Source: Roseivivax isoporae LMG 25204 | GTDB lineage: Bacteria > Pseudomonadota > Alphaproteobacteria > Rhodobacterales > Rhodobacteraceae | Direction: 5' to 3' | Assembly: GCF_000521865.1 (NCBI RefSeq) | Contig: NZ_JAME01000036.1 | Coordinates: forward strand, 1 to 44,392 | DNA length: 44,392 nucleotides | Shown here: positions 8,443 through 15,696 of the stretch, piece by piece | Layout of the letters: each line of letters starts with the position of its first letter | How positions within the stretch are numbered: the first letter of the stretch is position 1 | Notes under the pieces: model-generated | The model's input: the letters and a program-made list of their open reading frames with translations, nothing else | Told to the model about the DNA's origin: nothing | Database searches by the model: none | Program-made: the position numbers and the translations under genes

Positions 8443-8865
8443 TCAGCCGCCGCACCCGCCGATGGTGACCTTCACTTCCTGGCGCGCCTCGACGAACGAG
8501 CCGTCGCCCATGCGCGCGATCGCCACGACGTCCTGCGTCTCTGCGAGGCGGATCCGCGTGGAAGCGGACTGCGCCCCCGAGAGCGGGCCGAAATTGAAGG
8601 TGGCGACGTCGGGATTGGGGTTGCCGGCGGCCAGCACCATGATCGCCTCGGCGCCCGGTGCGGACACCTCAATGGGCACCGTGTTGCCGTTCTCGGCGAT
8701 CTCCGGCGCGGTCAGCGTGATGCCGCCCTGCCCCACCGACGCGCCGCCGGTGAAGGCCGCGATCGCGTCGTCGGTCGCGGCCACCGCGACCTTCGGCAGG
8801 ACGAACGCCGCGGCAAGGGCCCCGAGGCCCAGCGCCATGGTGTCTCTGCGGGACAATGTCGTCAT
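8443..8865 (-). CDS. soxY: SoxY, sulfur-carrier subunit of SoxYZ
   Basis: A 140-residue carrier protein. It ends in the diagnostic GGCGG swinging arm, with the sulfur-binding Cys at about residue 138. It starts with a twin-arginine signal (SRRDTMALG). The ATG at 8865 is preferred because AAGGAG lies 10 bases upstream. An ATG at 8892 that overlaps the soxX stop (ATGA) would add nine residues and cannot be excluded. All pathway intermediates ride on the C-terminal Cys. Confidence 0.95.
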   Translation of the reverse strand: MTTLSRRDTMALGLGALAAAFVLPKVAVAATDDAIAAFTGGASVGQGGITLTAPEIAENGNTVPIEVSAPGAEAIMVLAAGNPNPDVATFNFGPLSGAQSASTRIRLAETQDVVAIARMGDGSFVEARQEVKVTIGGCGG

Positions 8866-8888
8866 GAGGTCTCGCTCCTTGTTCGGTT

Positions 8889-9386
8889 TCATTCGGGATA
8901 GGTGTCGAGCGTCATCAGGTAGGCGACGACGTTCTCGACGTCCTGCGCGCTCAGCAGCGGCGCGACATCGCCCTTGGCCGCGTCCCCGGTGAACGCGTCG
9001 CCCGGGCGGACATAGGGACCGGTGTGGTAGAAGGCGGGCATGATCGTGCCCGGGAACGTCTTCTTGGCGTTGGCCACGATGCCGCGCAGCTGCGCCTCGT
9101 CCCAGCGGGTCGCGACGCCGTCGAGCGGCGGGCCGATCTCGCCGTGGAAAGGCAGGTCGGAAAGCGCCGTGACCTTGTGGCAGGCGATGCAGTTGCCCGA
9201 CCCCTTGTTCATGAGCTCCGCACCCGCGGCGACGTCGCCCGGCGTTCCGGTCAGCGAGGTCTCGATGCCCCCCATGTCGGTGAAGCTGACGGCGGATGGC
9301 GCGACGACCTCCTGCGCGTGCAGCGGCGCAAGGCCCGACACGATCAGAAACGCGGCACAGGCGACGGGTTTGGCGAACATGGTCAT
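8889..9386 (-). CDS. soxX: SoxX, monoheme subunit of SoxXA
   Basis: A 165-residue exported cytochrome c with one CIACH site at residues 66-70 and a signal peptide ending near residue 25. A distal Met ligand candidate lies in the TIMPAFYH segment. SoxX pairs with SoxA. The start at 9386 has GGAGGAAAG directly upstream; ATG at 9380 is possible. It is the first gene after a 99-base intergenic region that carries a TATATAA-like -10 and a candidate SoxR site, so it probably heads soxXYZA. Confidence 0.94.
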   Translation of the reverse strand: MTMFAKPVACAAFLIVSGLAPLHAQEVVAPSAVSFTDMGGIETSLTGTPGDVAAGAELMNKGSGNCIACHKVTALSDLPFHGEIGPPLDGVATRWDEAQLRGIVANAKKTFPGTIMPAFYHTGPYVRPGDAFTGDAAKGDVAPLLSAQDVENVVAYLMTLDTYPE

Positions 9387-9462
9387 CTTTCCTCCCTCTC
9401 CGGCTCTGGCGGCCGGTGCTTCCCTACACATTAGTCTCGGTGACGCACCGGATGCAAGCTTT

Positions 9463-9482
9463 TATATAGACGTTTGCGAATA
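9463..9482 (-). promoter_or_regulatory. Candidate SoxR operator and promoter in the soxW-soxX gap
   Basis: On the minus strand the site reads TATTCGC-N7-TATATA. It has the same length and spacing as the sites upstream of soxB and soxV/soxS. The TATATA half overlaps a likely -10 element for soxX. In Pseudaminobacter the SoxR repressor is reported to bind the soxS-V and soxW-X intergenic regions, which fits this position. Confidence 0.5.
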
Positions 9483-9485
9483 TCT

Positions 9486-10085
9486 TCATTCGATGATCCC
9501 CTCCTCCTGCAGACGCCGCGCGTGGTATTTCTGGAAGGGCTCGTCGGTCTCGTAGACCTTGTCGGACACGTAGGTCAGCAGGTTCAGCGTCGTGTGCTTG
9601 CCAAACGCGCCGGGCATCGTCGCAACCGAGGCCTCGGCCGCCGAAGCGGCGTCTCCGGGCTCCTCGGGAAGGAACATCAGCGTCGGCGTGAAGAGCAGGC
9701 CCCAGCGGCGCACCATCTCCTTCTCGGGCAAGGCAGTGCCGTCGAGGTCGACCACCTCGACGTCGCCGAACATGTTGATCTGCACGACAAAGAAATCCTC
9801 GCGGATCGCCGCGTCCACGGCGGGGTCGGGGAACACCTCCTCGTGCATGCGCTTGCAGTAGATGCAGCCACGCTGTTCCACCAGGACCATCAGGCGCTTG
9901 CCCTCGGCGGTCGCCTCGGCGAGGTCCTCGCGCAGGTCGAGGAAGGTCTCGCGCAGCCAGTCGGGCTTGTGCAGGCCGTCGTCGCCCACCGGCGCGGCGC
10001 CGGCTGGCAGGGCGAGGGCCGCGACGGCGAGCAGCCCCGTCAAGGCGCGGCGGAGCGACGGATGCGGCATCGTGCGGAGGAACAT
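9486..10085 (-). CDS. soxW: SoxW, periplasmic thioredoxin
   Basis: A 199-residue thioredoxin-fold protein with redox motif CIYC (Cys74, Cys77) and a signal peptide of about 30 residues. SoxW is reduced by the membrane protein SoxV and is thought to keep SoxYZ or cytochrome partners reduced in the periplasm. The start ATG lies 24 bases after soxV. The cis-Pro segment FTPTLMF is visible. Its 3' end overlaps a CGAAT-N6-ATTCG palindrome (9477-9492). Confidence 0.9.
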   Translation of the reverse strand: MFLRTMPHPSLRRALTGLLAVAALALPAGAAPVGDDGLHKPDWLRETFLDLREDLAEATAEGKRLMVLVEQRGCIYCKRMHEEVFPDPAVDAAIREDFFVVQINMFGDVEVVDLDGTALPEKEMVRRWGLLFTPTLMFLPEEPGDAASAAEASVATMPGAFGKHTTLNLLTYVSDKVYETDEPFQKYHARRLQEEGIIE

Positions 10086-10109
10086 GCGGTGTCTCCTTTA
10101 CCGAAGGTT

Positions 10110-10847
10110 TCAGCCGTAGCGCGAGAAGACCGGAAAGGTGTCGATCATCCACTGCGCGATGAGGTTCACGGAATTCGTCGCGATGAGCAGCCCGAACACG
10201 ACCAGCATGCCGCCGGTGACCTTCTCGACCGTGCCGAGGTGCCGGCGGAAACGGGCCATGAATCGCTGGAAGGGCCCGACGAAAGCCGCCGCCATCACGA
10301 AGGGCGCCGTCATCCCGATCCCGTAGGCAAGGAGCAGCCAGGCGCCCTGCCCGGCGGTCTCGGTGCCCGCGGCGGTGAACAGGATCGCGGCCAGCACGGG
10401 CCCCACGCAGGGCGTCCAGCCGAACGCAAAGGCGAGCCCCAGCACGTAGGCCATGGGCAGCGAAAGCTTGTGCACGTCGCCCGGTTCGGCCCGCATCTGC
10501 CGATAAAGGATGCCGATCCGCAGGATGCCGAGGAAATGCAGGCCCATGACGATGATGATCCCGGCCGCGATCCAGCGCAGCACGTCGAACCAGTCGCGCA
10601 GCACCTGTCCGGCAAGCGAGGCCGAGGCGCCGAGCGCGACGAAGACCGTCACGATCCCCAGAGAGAAGACGATGGCGGGAATCACCGCCGCGCGGCTCGC
10701 ATTGGCCTGCGGCGCCCCGCCCGCGACCCGTTCGGCTCCCGCGCCCGCGAGATAGCCGATGTAGAACGGCACGATCGGCAGGATGCATGGCGAAAGAAAG
10801 CTCAGAAGACCGGCAAGCAAGGCACCGCCGAGCGTCACGTCGAACAT
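10110..10847 (-). CDS. soxV: SoxV, CcdA/DsbD-type membrane thiol transporter
   Basis: A 245-residue integral membrane protein with about six hydrophobic segments. The two conserved membrane cysteines of the CcdA family are present: Cys21 in SPCILPIVPFY and Cys147 in TPCVGPV. It carries reducing power from cytoplasmic thioredoxin to periplasmic SoxW. It is the first gene of the minus-strand sox block, divergent from soxS, with the regulatory region 10848-11030 between them. Confidence 0.92.
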   Translation of the reverse strand: MFDVTLGGALLAGLLSFLSPCILPIVPFYIGYLAGAGAERVAGGAPQANASRAAVIPAIVFSLGIVTVFVALGASASLAGQVLRDWFDVLRWIAAGIIIVMGLHFLGILRIGILYRQMRAEPGDVHKLSLPMAYVLGLAFAFGWTPCVGPVLAAILFTAAGTETAGQGAWLLLAYGIGMTAPFVMAAAFVGPFQRFMARFRRHLGTVEKVTGGMLVVFGLLIATNSVNLIAQWMIDTFPVFSRYG

Positions 10848-10879
10848 TTGCGGCCGCCTCCCTTGCGATTTAGCATTGA

Positions 10880-10899
10880 CATATTATCATTCGTGAATG
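10880..10899 (-). promoter_or_regulatory. Candidate SoxR operator between soxV and soxS
   Basis: On the minus strand the site reads CATTCAC-N7-AATATG. An inner perfect palindrome CATTC-AC-GAATG adds symmetry. It lies 33 bases before soxV and about 130 before the chosen soxS start, so one bound repressor could control both directions. The motif matches the sites at 7071-7090 and 9463-9482. Confidence 0.55.
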
Positions 10900-11030
10900 A
10901 AAGCGCGGCATCGTGCAAGGGTCTTTGTCGGCCCCCTGCGCGGGGCCGATCCGGCAAACAGGATGGATCACGCGCCATGATGCGCACGGACCGAACCGCA
11001 GGGTACCCGCACTCTCCCGCCACGGGTCGC

Positions 11031-11420
11031 ATGGCACGCCTCCGCAGGGGCGCGCTTGCCGTCCTCGCGGCGTGCGCGCTGTCCGGTCCCGCGGCAGCCG
11101 ACACCGCCCTGGTCATGGTCGAGGAAGACGGCTGCGTCTGGTGCGCCCGCTGGGACGCCGAGATCGCCCCCGCCTATCCCAACACCGCCGAGGGCCGCGC
11201 TGCGCCCCTGCGCCGCATCGACCTGCGCGCGCCGCTGCCCGAGGACCTGAGCCTCGACAGCAGGCCGCGGATCACCCCGACCTTCATCCTCGTGCGCGAC
11301 GGCGTCGAGCTCGACCGGATCGAGGGCTATCCCGGCGCGGACTTCTTCTGGCCGATGCTCGGTGCCATGCTCGAGCGGTCGGACGTCGCGCCGGCCAACC
11401 CCGACCTTCCGTCGAACTGA
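11031..11420 (+). CDS. soxS: SoxS, periplasmic thiol-disulfide oxidoreductase
   Basis: A thioredoxin-like exported protein of 129 residues from this start. The redox motif CVWC is Cys35/Cys38 and the cis-Pro region TPTFILV is present. The ATG at 11031 gives a compact signal peptide ending in AAAD. Upstream in-frame ATGs at 10977 and 10980 would add about 18 residues and have a slightly better (AGGA) but distant ribosome site, so the start is uncertain. SoxS in Paracoccus reactivates SoxYZ. The gene is followed 20 bases later by soxR. Confidence 0.82.
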   Translation: MARLRRGALAVLAACALSGPAAADTALVMVEEDGCVWCARWDAEIAPAYPNTAEGRAAPLRRIDLRAPLPEDLSLDSRPRITPTFILVRDGVELDRIEGYPGADFFWPMLGAMLERSDVAPANPDLPSN

Positions 11421-11440
11421 CCGAAGACAGGACATCACAG

Positions 11441-11809
11441 ATGGACAACACCGCCCCGATGCCGGCCGACCAGGGCAGCCTCCCGGTTTTCGACGAGGAC
11501 CTGCCGGCCGAGGACATGGACCGGATGATGGCGCAGGCCTGCGCCGCGGCGGACTTCCTCAAGACGCTCGGCCACGAGGGCCGGCTGATGATCCTCTGCC
11601 ACCTCGCGACGGGCGAGAAGTCCGTGGGGGAACTCGAGCGCCTCCTGTCCGCGCGGCAGGCCTCGGTGTCGCAGCAGCTGACCCGCCTCCGGCTCGAGGG
11701 CCTTGTCCAGCCGCGGCGCGACGGCAAGACGATCTATTACAGCTTGACCGACGACAAGCCCCGCAAGATCATGGAACTTGTCTACGAGCTCTTCTGCAAG
11801 AAGAGCTGA
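11441..11809 (+). CDS. soxR: SoxR, ArsR-family persulfide-responsive repressor of sox genes
   Basis: A 122-residue winged-helix repressor. The recognition helix region is ARQASVSQQLTRLR. The wing carries RRDGKTIYY. Two cysteines at positions 53 (MILCHL) and 119 (ELFCKK) match the pair that forms a tetrasulfide or disulfide in SqrR/BigR-type sensors; a third Cys34 lies in the longer N-terminal arm. It sits between soxS and soxT, as in soxSRT operons. It should release DNA when reactive sulfur species oxidise the Cys pair. Confidence 0.9.
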   Translation: MDNTAPMPADQGSLPVFDEDLPAEDMDRMMAQACAAADFLKTLGHEGRLMILCHLATGEKSVGELERLLSARQASVSQQLTRLRLEGLVQPRRDGKTIYYSLTDDKPRKIMELVYELFCKKS

Positions 11810-11864
11810 GACCGGCCGGACAGGCGCGCCGTCAGATGCAGCGCTCCGGCCATTGGGAGGAGCC

Positions 11865-12911
11865 ATGCTCGACCTCGTGTCGGAAAGATGGATGCTGGCC
11901 GCCATCGGGTTCGCGGGCGGCGTGATCCTCGGGATCGCGGCGCGGCTCGGACGGTTCTGCACGCTGGGCGCCATCGAGGACTTGCACTATGCCGGATCGT
12001 CCACGCGCATGCGGATGTGGGGCGTGGCGCTTGGCGCGGCGATCCTTGTGGTCTTCGCCGCGCATGCCGCGGGCTGGGTCGACCCGGCGGACAGCTTCTA
12101 CCTGCGCATGGCCCCCGACCTCTCTGCCGCAATCTTCGGCGGGCTGACCTTCGGCATCGGCATGGCGCTTGCCGGCAATTGCGGTTTCGGCGCGCTCGCG
12201 CGCCTCGGCGGCGGCGACATGCGGTCCTTCGTCATCGTCGTGGTGATGGGCCTCGCCGCCATGGCGACGCTCTCGGGGCCGCTCGCGGCGCTACGGGTCG
12301 AGGTCTTTCCCCCGCTCGAGGCCGCGTCCCCGCCCGGGCTCGCGCACCACCTTGCAGACCGCCTCGGCGTGCCGGCCGTGGCCGCGGGCATCGCCATCGG
12401 CGGCGCGATCCTCGCCGGATCCGTGCTGGGCCACCGCGATCGCGCGGTGTTCTGGGGCCTGCCGGTGGGGCTTGCCATCGCATCGGGCTTCGTCGGCACG
12501 ACATGGGTCGCCACCCACGGCTTCGAGGCAGTCACCGTCACCTCGCACAGCTTCGCGGCACCCCTCGGCGAATCCCTTCTCTTCGTCATGCTGTCGAGCG
12601 GGCTGTCCCCGAGCTTCGGCATCGGGTCGGTGGCGGGCGTGCTGGCCGGAGCGCTCGCCGGCAGCGCCTGGCGCGGCGTCTTCCGGTGGGAGGCCTGCGA
12701 CGACCCGCGCGAGCTGCACCGCCAGCTTCTCGGAGCCGCGATGATGGGCGTGGGCGCGGTGATCGCGGCAGGTTGCAGCGTGGGACAGGGCCTGTCCGCC
12801 TTCGCCGTGCTGGCCGTCACCGCCCCCGTGACTCTGGCCTGCATCTGGCTCGGCGGTTTTCTCGGGCTCAAGCTGATGATCGAGGGGCGCGCGGCCTTCT
12901 TCCGCGCCTGA
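11865..12911 (+). CDS. soxT: SoxT, full-length YeeE/YedE-type sulfur-compound transporter
   Basis: A 348-residue polytopic membrane protein made of two YeeE/YedE halves. Cysteines typical of the family's ion path are Cys32 (RFCTLGA), Cys106 (GNCGFGA) and Cys304 (AGCSVGQG). Relatives of this fold import thiosulfate (TsuA/YeeE). Its place after soxSR suggests import of a sulfur ligand sensed by SoxR, or of sulfur for biosynthesis. ATG at 11865 has GGGAGGAG upstream. The gene ends only 8 bases from the convergent ArsR gene. Confidence 0.87.
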   Translation: MLDLVSERWMLAAIGFAGGVILGIAARLGRFCTLGAIEDLHYAGSSTRMRMWGVALGAAILVVFAAHAAGWVDPADSFYLRMAPDLSAAIFGGLTFGIGMALAGNCGFGALARLGGGDMRSFVIVVVMGLAAMATLSGPLAALRVEVFPPLEAASPPGLAHHLADRLGVPAVAAGIAIGGAILAGSVLGHRDRAVFWGLPVGLAIASGFVGTTWVATHGFEAVTVTSHSFAAPLGESLLFVMLSSGLSPSFGIGSVAGVLAGALAGSAWRGVFRWEACDDPRELHRQLLGAAMMGVGAVIAAGCSVGQGLSAFAVLAVTAPVTLACIWLGGFLGLKLMIEGRAAFFRA

Positions 12912-12919
12912 CACGGGCC

Positions 12920-13246
12920 TCAGGCCGCGGACTCGGGGCCGCAGAACACGTCGTGAAGCGCCATCATGACCTTGGCCGTTTCCGGATCGGCGATGCGATA
13001 ATGCACGCTGGTGCCGTCCCGCCGCGTCGCGACCATGCCCGCAGACCGCAGCCGTGCCAGGTGCTGGCTCAGCGCGGACTGGCCAAGTCCCAGCGCATCC
13101 TGCAACGCCCCGACCGACCGCTCGCCCTCGGCCAGGAGGCAGAGGATCATCAGCCGGCGCGGGTTCGACAGCTCGGTCAGCACGGCCGCGACCTGTTCGG
13201 CCCGCGCCCCCAGCGCGGCGGCTCCCTGCGGATCGGCAAGTGCCAT
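12920..13246 (-). CDS. Second ArsR-family repressor, SqrR/BigR-like
   Basis: A 108-residue winged-helix repressor with the sensing pair Cys36 (MILCLL) and Cys102 (DVFCGP), the DNA-reading helix GQSALSQHLARLR and the wing RRDGTSVHY. It lacks the N-terminal arm of the neighbouring SoxR. It is divergent from a pair of half-size YeeE/YedE permeases, the same neighbourhood as BigR in Xylella/Agrobacterium and PigS in Serratia. It is therefore likely a second, separate persulfide sensor controlling those permeases. Confidence 0.88.
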   Translation of the reverse strand: MALADPQGAAALGARAEQVAAVLTELSNPRRLMILCLLAEGERSVGALQDALGLGQSALSQHLARLRSAGMVATRRDGTSVHYRIADPETAKVMMALHDVFCGPESAA

Positions 13247-13261
13247 CTATATCACCTATTG

Positions 13262-13280
13262 CTAATTTAGTTAGGACTAA
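13262..13280. promoter_or_regulatory. Operator-like array between SqrR/BigR-like gene and permease pair
   Basis: Four 4-base arms CTAA-T-TTAG and TTAG-GA-CTAA stand side by side, giving two palindromes in 19 bases. They begin 15 bases from the repressor start, in an AT-rich patch (TATATAG follows). The sequence differs from the CATTCAC-N7 motif at the sox promoters, so this repressor probably has its own operator. Confidence 0.5.
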
Positions 13281-13346
13281 TATATAGCGGTCACCGCGGC
13301 AGATGCAATCCGCCGCCACCCACACGCCACAGGAGCCGGTCCCGCC

Positions 13347-13790
13347 ATGGAGCTTTCCGTCGTCACTCCCTTCACGCCCCTCGCGTCGCTTGCAGGCGGC
13401 GTCCTCATCGGGCTGAGCGCCGTGCTGCTGATGGCGCTCTACGGCCGCATCGCCGGCATCTCGGGAATCACCGCGGGGGGCCTGCTGCCCGCCGGGACCC
13501 CCGCCCCCGACCGGGGATGGCGCGTGGCCTTCGTCGCGGGCATCGTGCTCGCCCCGCTCGCCTTCGGAGCGGTCACGGGCGCCCTGCCCACCCAGACCGT
13601 GCCCAGCGCCCCTCTCGCGATGGCGCTCGCGGGCCTGGCCGTGGGTCTCGGCACCGCGCTCGGCTCGGGGTGCACGTCCGGGCACGGCGTCTGCGGGCTG
13701 GCGCGGCTCTCGCCCCGGTCGCTCGTCGCGGTCCTGACCTTCATGGTCACGGCCGGCGTCACCGTCTTTGTCCTGCGCCACCTGATCTGA
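13347..13790 (+). CDS. Half-size YeeE/YedE permease, first of pair (PmpA-like)
   Basis: A 147-residue membrane protein with about four hydrophobic segments. The family motif GSGCTSGHGVCGLAR holds Cys109 and Cys116. Together with the next gene it would rebuild one full YeeE/YedE pseudo-dimer. It is the first gene after the SqrR/BigR-like operator. A sulfur-anion transport or detoxification role is inferred from family and context. Confidence 0.88.
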   Translation: MELSVVTPFTPLASLAGGVLIGLSAVLLMALYGRIAGISGITAGGLLPAGTPAPDRGWRVAFVAGIVLAPLAFGAVTGALPTQTVPSAPLAMALAGLAVGLGTALGSGCTSGHGVCGLARLSPRSLVAVLTFMVTAGVTVFVLRHLI

Positions 13791-13803
13791 GGAGACCCAA
13801 CGC

Positions 13804-14253
13804 ATGAATATTCTCTGGGGACTGATCTGCGGCTTCGTCTTCGGCCTCGGGCTCGTAATCTCGGGCATGGCCGATCCGGCCAAGGTCCTGAACTTCCTCG
13901 ACATCGCGGGCACCTGGGATCCGAGCCTGATCTTCGTGATGGGCGGCGCGATGGTCACGACCTTCGTGGGCTACCGGCTGGTGTGGAAACGCGGCACGCC
14001 GCTCCTGTCCCACGCCTTCCACCTGCCGACGGCCAGCGACATCGACGCGCGGCTCGTGGGCGGCGCCGCGCTCTTCGGTCTCGGCTGGGGGATCGGCGGG
14101 TTCTGCCCCGGCCCGGCCTGGGCGGCGCTGCCGCTTCTCGCTCCGGGCACGCTGGTCTTCCTGCCCGCCATGCTCGCGGGCCTCTGGCTCGGCGGATCGA
14201 TGAAGGGCGGCGTGGGACGCCGCACGGCCATGCCTGCCGCCTCCGGCCGCTGA
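13804..14253 (+). CDS. Half-size YeeE/YedE (DUF6691-type) permease, second of pair (PmpB-like)
   Basis: A 149-residue membrane protein that begins 13 bases after its partner. It has the typical GMADPAKVLNFLD segment (21-33) and a single Cys101 in GGFCPGPAW. A strong intrinsic terminator follows the stop, so the two-gene unit ends here. It is expected to work with the preceding half as one channel for sulfur species. Confidence 0.88.
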   Translation: MNILWGLICGFVFGLGLVISGMADPAKVLNFLDIAGTWDPSLIFVMGGAMVTTFVGYRLVWKRGTPLLSHAFHLPTASDIDARLVGGAALFGLGWGIGGFCPGPAWAALPLLAPGTLVFLPAMLAGLWLGGSMKGGVGRRTAMPAASGR

Positions 14254-14279
14254 CGCACGACGCCGCCGGCGCGCACGCG

Positions 14280-14307
14280 AAGGGCCCCGGACCACCGGGG
14301 CCCTTTT
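14280..14307 (+). terminator. Intrinsic terminator after the permease pair
   Basis: A perfect 11-bp stem (AAGGGCCCCGG with its complement) and ACCA loop are followed by TTTT. It lies 26 bases after the stop of the second permease gene. Confidence 0.88.
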
Positions 14308-14628
14308 CACGTTCGCGTGTCGCCTTGACGTCACATCGCATGGCGTCGGCTCAACTTAACCTATCAAGGTATTGTATCATTTAGGTTTCTCCCGGGGTCA
14401 GCTTCGGCGCAGTCGCGCGGGTAAGGTGTTCCCGACTGTGCCGCACCTGCACAGCGATGCTACCCAAGGTGGTATCAGCCCCCGGTCTTCCGCGGAATTT
14501 CACCACGCGGGAACGTCCCCCGGCCACGGCCCGCCGCGCCCCGCGCGGCGCGACCGGACACGGTCGGGCGCCACCCGAGGTCTGCGCCTCAAGTCATTCA
14601 AGAAATGCATTTATTGCGGAGCCTCCCC
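14308..14628. other. Long intergenic region before the DoxX-like gene
   Basis: About 320 bases without a supported gene. An AT-rich patch at 14353-14390 carries an AACCTA/TAGGTT inverted repeat (14358-14363 with 14382-14387) and two TATCA copies, and may be a promoter. The middle is GC-rich and could fold, but matches no riboswitch I know (cobalamin, TPP, SAM-II and SAM/SAH cores were looked for by eye on both strands). The last 35 bases are A/T-rich and hold the palindrome listed next. Confidence 0.4.
14603..14612. promoter_or_regulatory. Palindrome AAATGCATTT upstream of DoxX-like gene
   Basis: A perfect 10-base palindrome 17 bases before the start codon. The core ATGCATTT resembles a half-site of the nitric-oxide sensor NsrR (Rrf2 family). 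The second half-site is not clear, so regulator assignment is only a suggestion. Confidence 0.3.
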
Positions 14629-15696
14629 ATGACCGAACATGTCCTTGTCTCGCCCCGATTGCGCGCAGCCGCCCTGTCCGCCGCCGCGCTCCTTCTCCTC
14701 CCCGCGACCGCGGCCGCGCACGAGGCCTGGCTGCTGACCCCGGCCGAAATCGAAGCGCTTGCGGTCGCGCCGATCCCAGCCCTGTTCCAGAGCCGCCTCT
14801 GGCTCGGCCTGTCCGCCATGGCCGGGGCCGCGGGCGTCATGGCGGCCATCACCGCCGACCTGCGCCTTGCGTCGCTCGAGACGCGGCTCGCGGCACCGCT
14901 CGCCCGCCGCGCCGCGGATGTCGGGCCGCTCGTCCTGCGGCTCGGCCTCGCCGCCATGCTCGCACTCGCCGCGACCGGCGGCCTGCCCCGGCACGGTACC
15001 GCGCTCTGGACGCAGCCGACCTTCCTCGTGCCCGACATGCAGCTTGCGCTGGTGCCCGGCTGGGACGCCCTCGCGCCGCTGCAGTTCGTCCTGGCAGCGC
15101 TTCTCGCCGCGGGGCTGGCCACCAGGGCCGCGGGACTGGTCCTCGTCGCGCTTGCGGTTCTGGGCTTCGGCCTCTTCGGAGCCGCCTTCGCCAGCTACGC
15201 CCCGCATTTCGCCGCGCCGGGCCTGATGCTCGTGCTGTGCGGCGCGGGTGCCGGGTCGCTCGACCGATCCCTCGGCATCGACGGCATCGGCGCGCCGTCC
15301 CCGGCGGCCACCGCGGCGCTCTGGCGCGCGGCCTGCATCCTCGTGGGCGGCGGCTTCGTCTACCTGGCGCTCGCCTACAAGCTGACGCAGCCCACGCTGC
15401 TGATCGCGATCCTCGACCACGGGGACTTCCCGCGCTTCGGGCTTTCCTACCCGGTCGTCGCGCTGGTCATGACCTGGGTCGAGATCGTCTGCGGCACGCT
15501 CCTCGTCCTCGGCCGCGCGGTCCGCCCCGTCGCCCTCACCATCGCCGGCGCGATCACGTTCCTCGCGCTCACGCTGGGCGAGACGCCGCTCTTCCACGCG
15601 AATCTCTACGGCTGCATGGCGCTCCTGGCGCTGGCGGGACGCGACCTGGCCTTGCCCGTGCCCCTGCGGTGGAGCGGGCGGAGGGCTGCGGCATGA
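14629..15696 (+). CDS. DoxX-like integral membrane protein
   Basis: A 355-residue membrane protein. A signal or first segment (about 10-32) ends in AAAHEAW. Roughly eight more hydrophobic segments follow, and the C-terminal half has the spacing of the DoxX/DoxD family. DoxD is the membrane subunit of thiosulfate:quinone oxidoreductase in archaea, but many DoxX proteins have no known role. The ATG at 14629 is chosen over 14605 because GCGGAG lies correctly upstream. It overlaps the next gene (ATGA). Context between sulfur genes and a protease operon makes a redox or respiratory role possible, not shown. Confidence 0.75.
   Translation: MTEHVLVSPRLRAAALSAAALLLLPATAAAHEAWLLTPAEIEALAVAPIPALFQSRLWLGLSAMAGAAGVMAAITADLRLASLETRLAAPLARRAADVGPLVLRLGLAAMLALAATGGLPRHGTALWTQPTFLVPDMQLALVPGWDALAPLQFVLAALLAAGLATRAAGLVLVALAVLGFGLFGAAFASYAPHFAAPGLMLVLCGAGAGSLDRSLGIDGIGAPSPAATAALWRAACILVGGGFVYLALAYKLTQPTLLIAILDHGDFPRFGLSYPVVALVMTWVEIVCGTLLVLGRAVRPVALTIAGAITFLALTLGETPLFHANLYGCMALLALAGRDLALPVPLRWSGRRAAA

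Noticed and set aside
12291-13958. Minus-strand frame across soxT, the ArsR gene and the first permease
   Set aside because: It is antisense to two transporter genes and in another frame to the ArsR gene, with Arg/Gly/Ala-biased composition and no domain.
14388-14600. Riboswitch or known RNA before the DoxX-like gene
   Set aside because: No cobalamin, TPP, SAM-II, SAM/SAH, tmRNA, SRP RNA or RNase P core was found by eye on either strand; kept only as an unexplained region.
14595-14614. Fourth copy of the sox operator motif before the DoxX-like gene
   Set aside because: CATTCAA-N7-ATTTAT matches the left half only; the right half departs from the other three sites.
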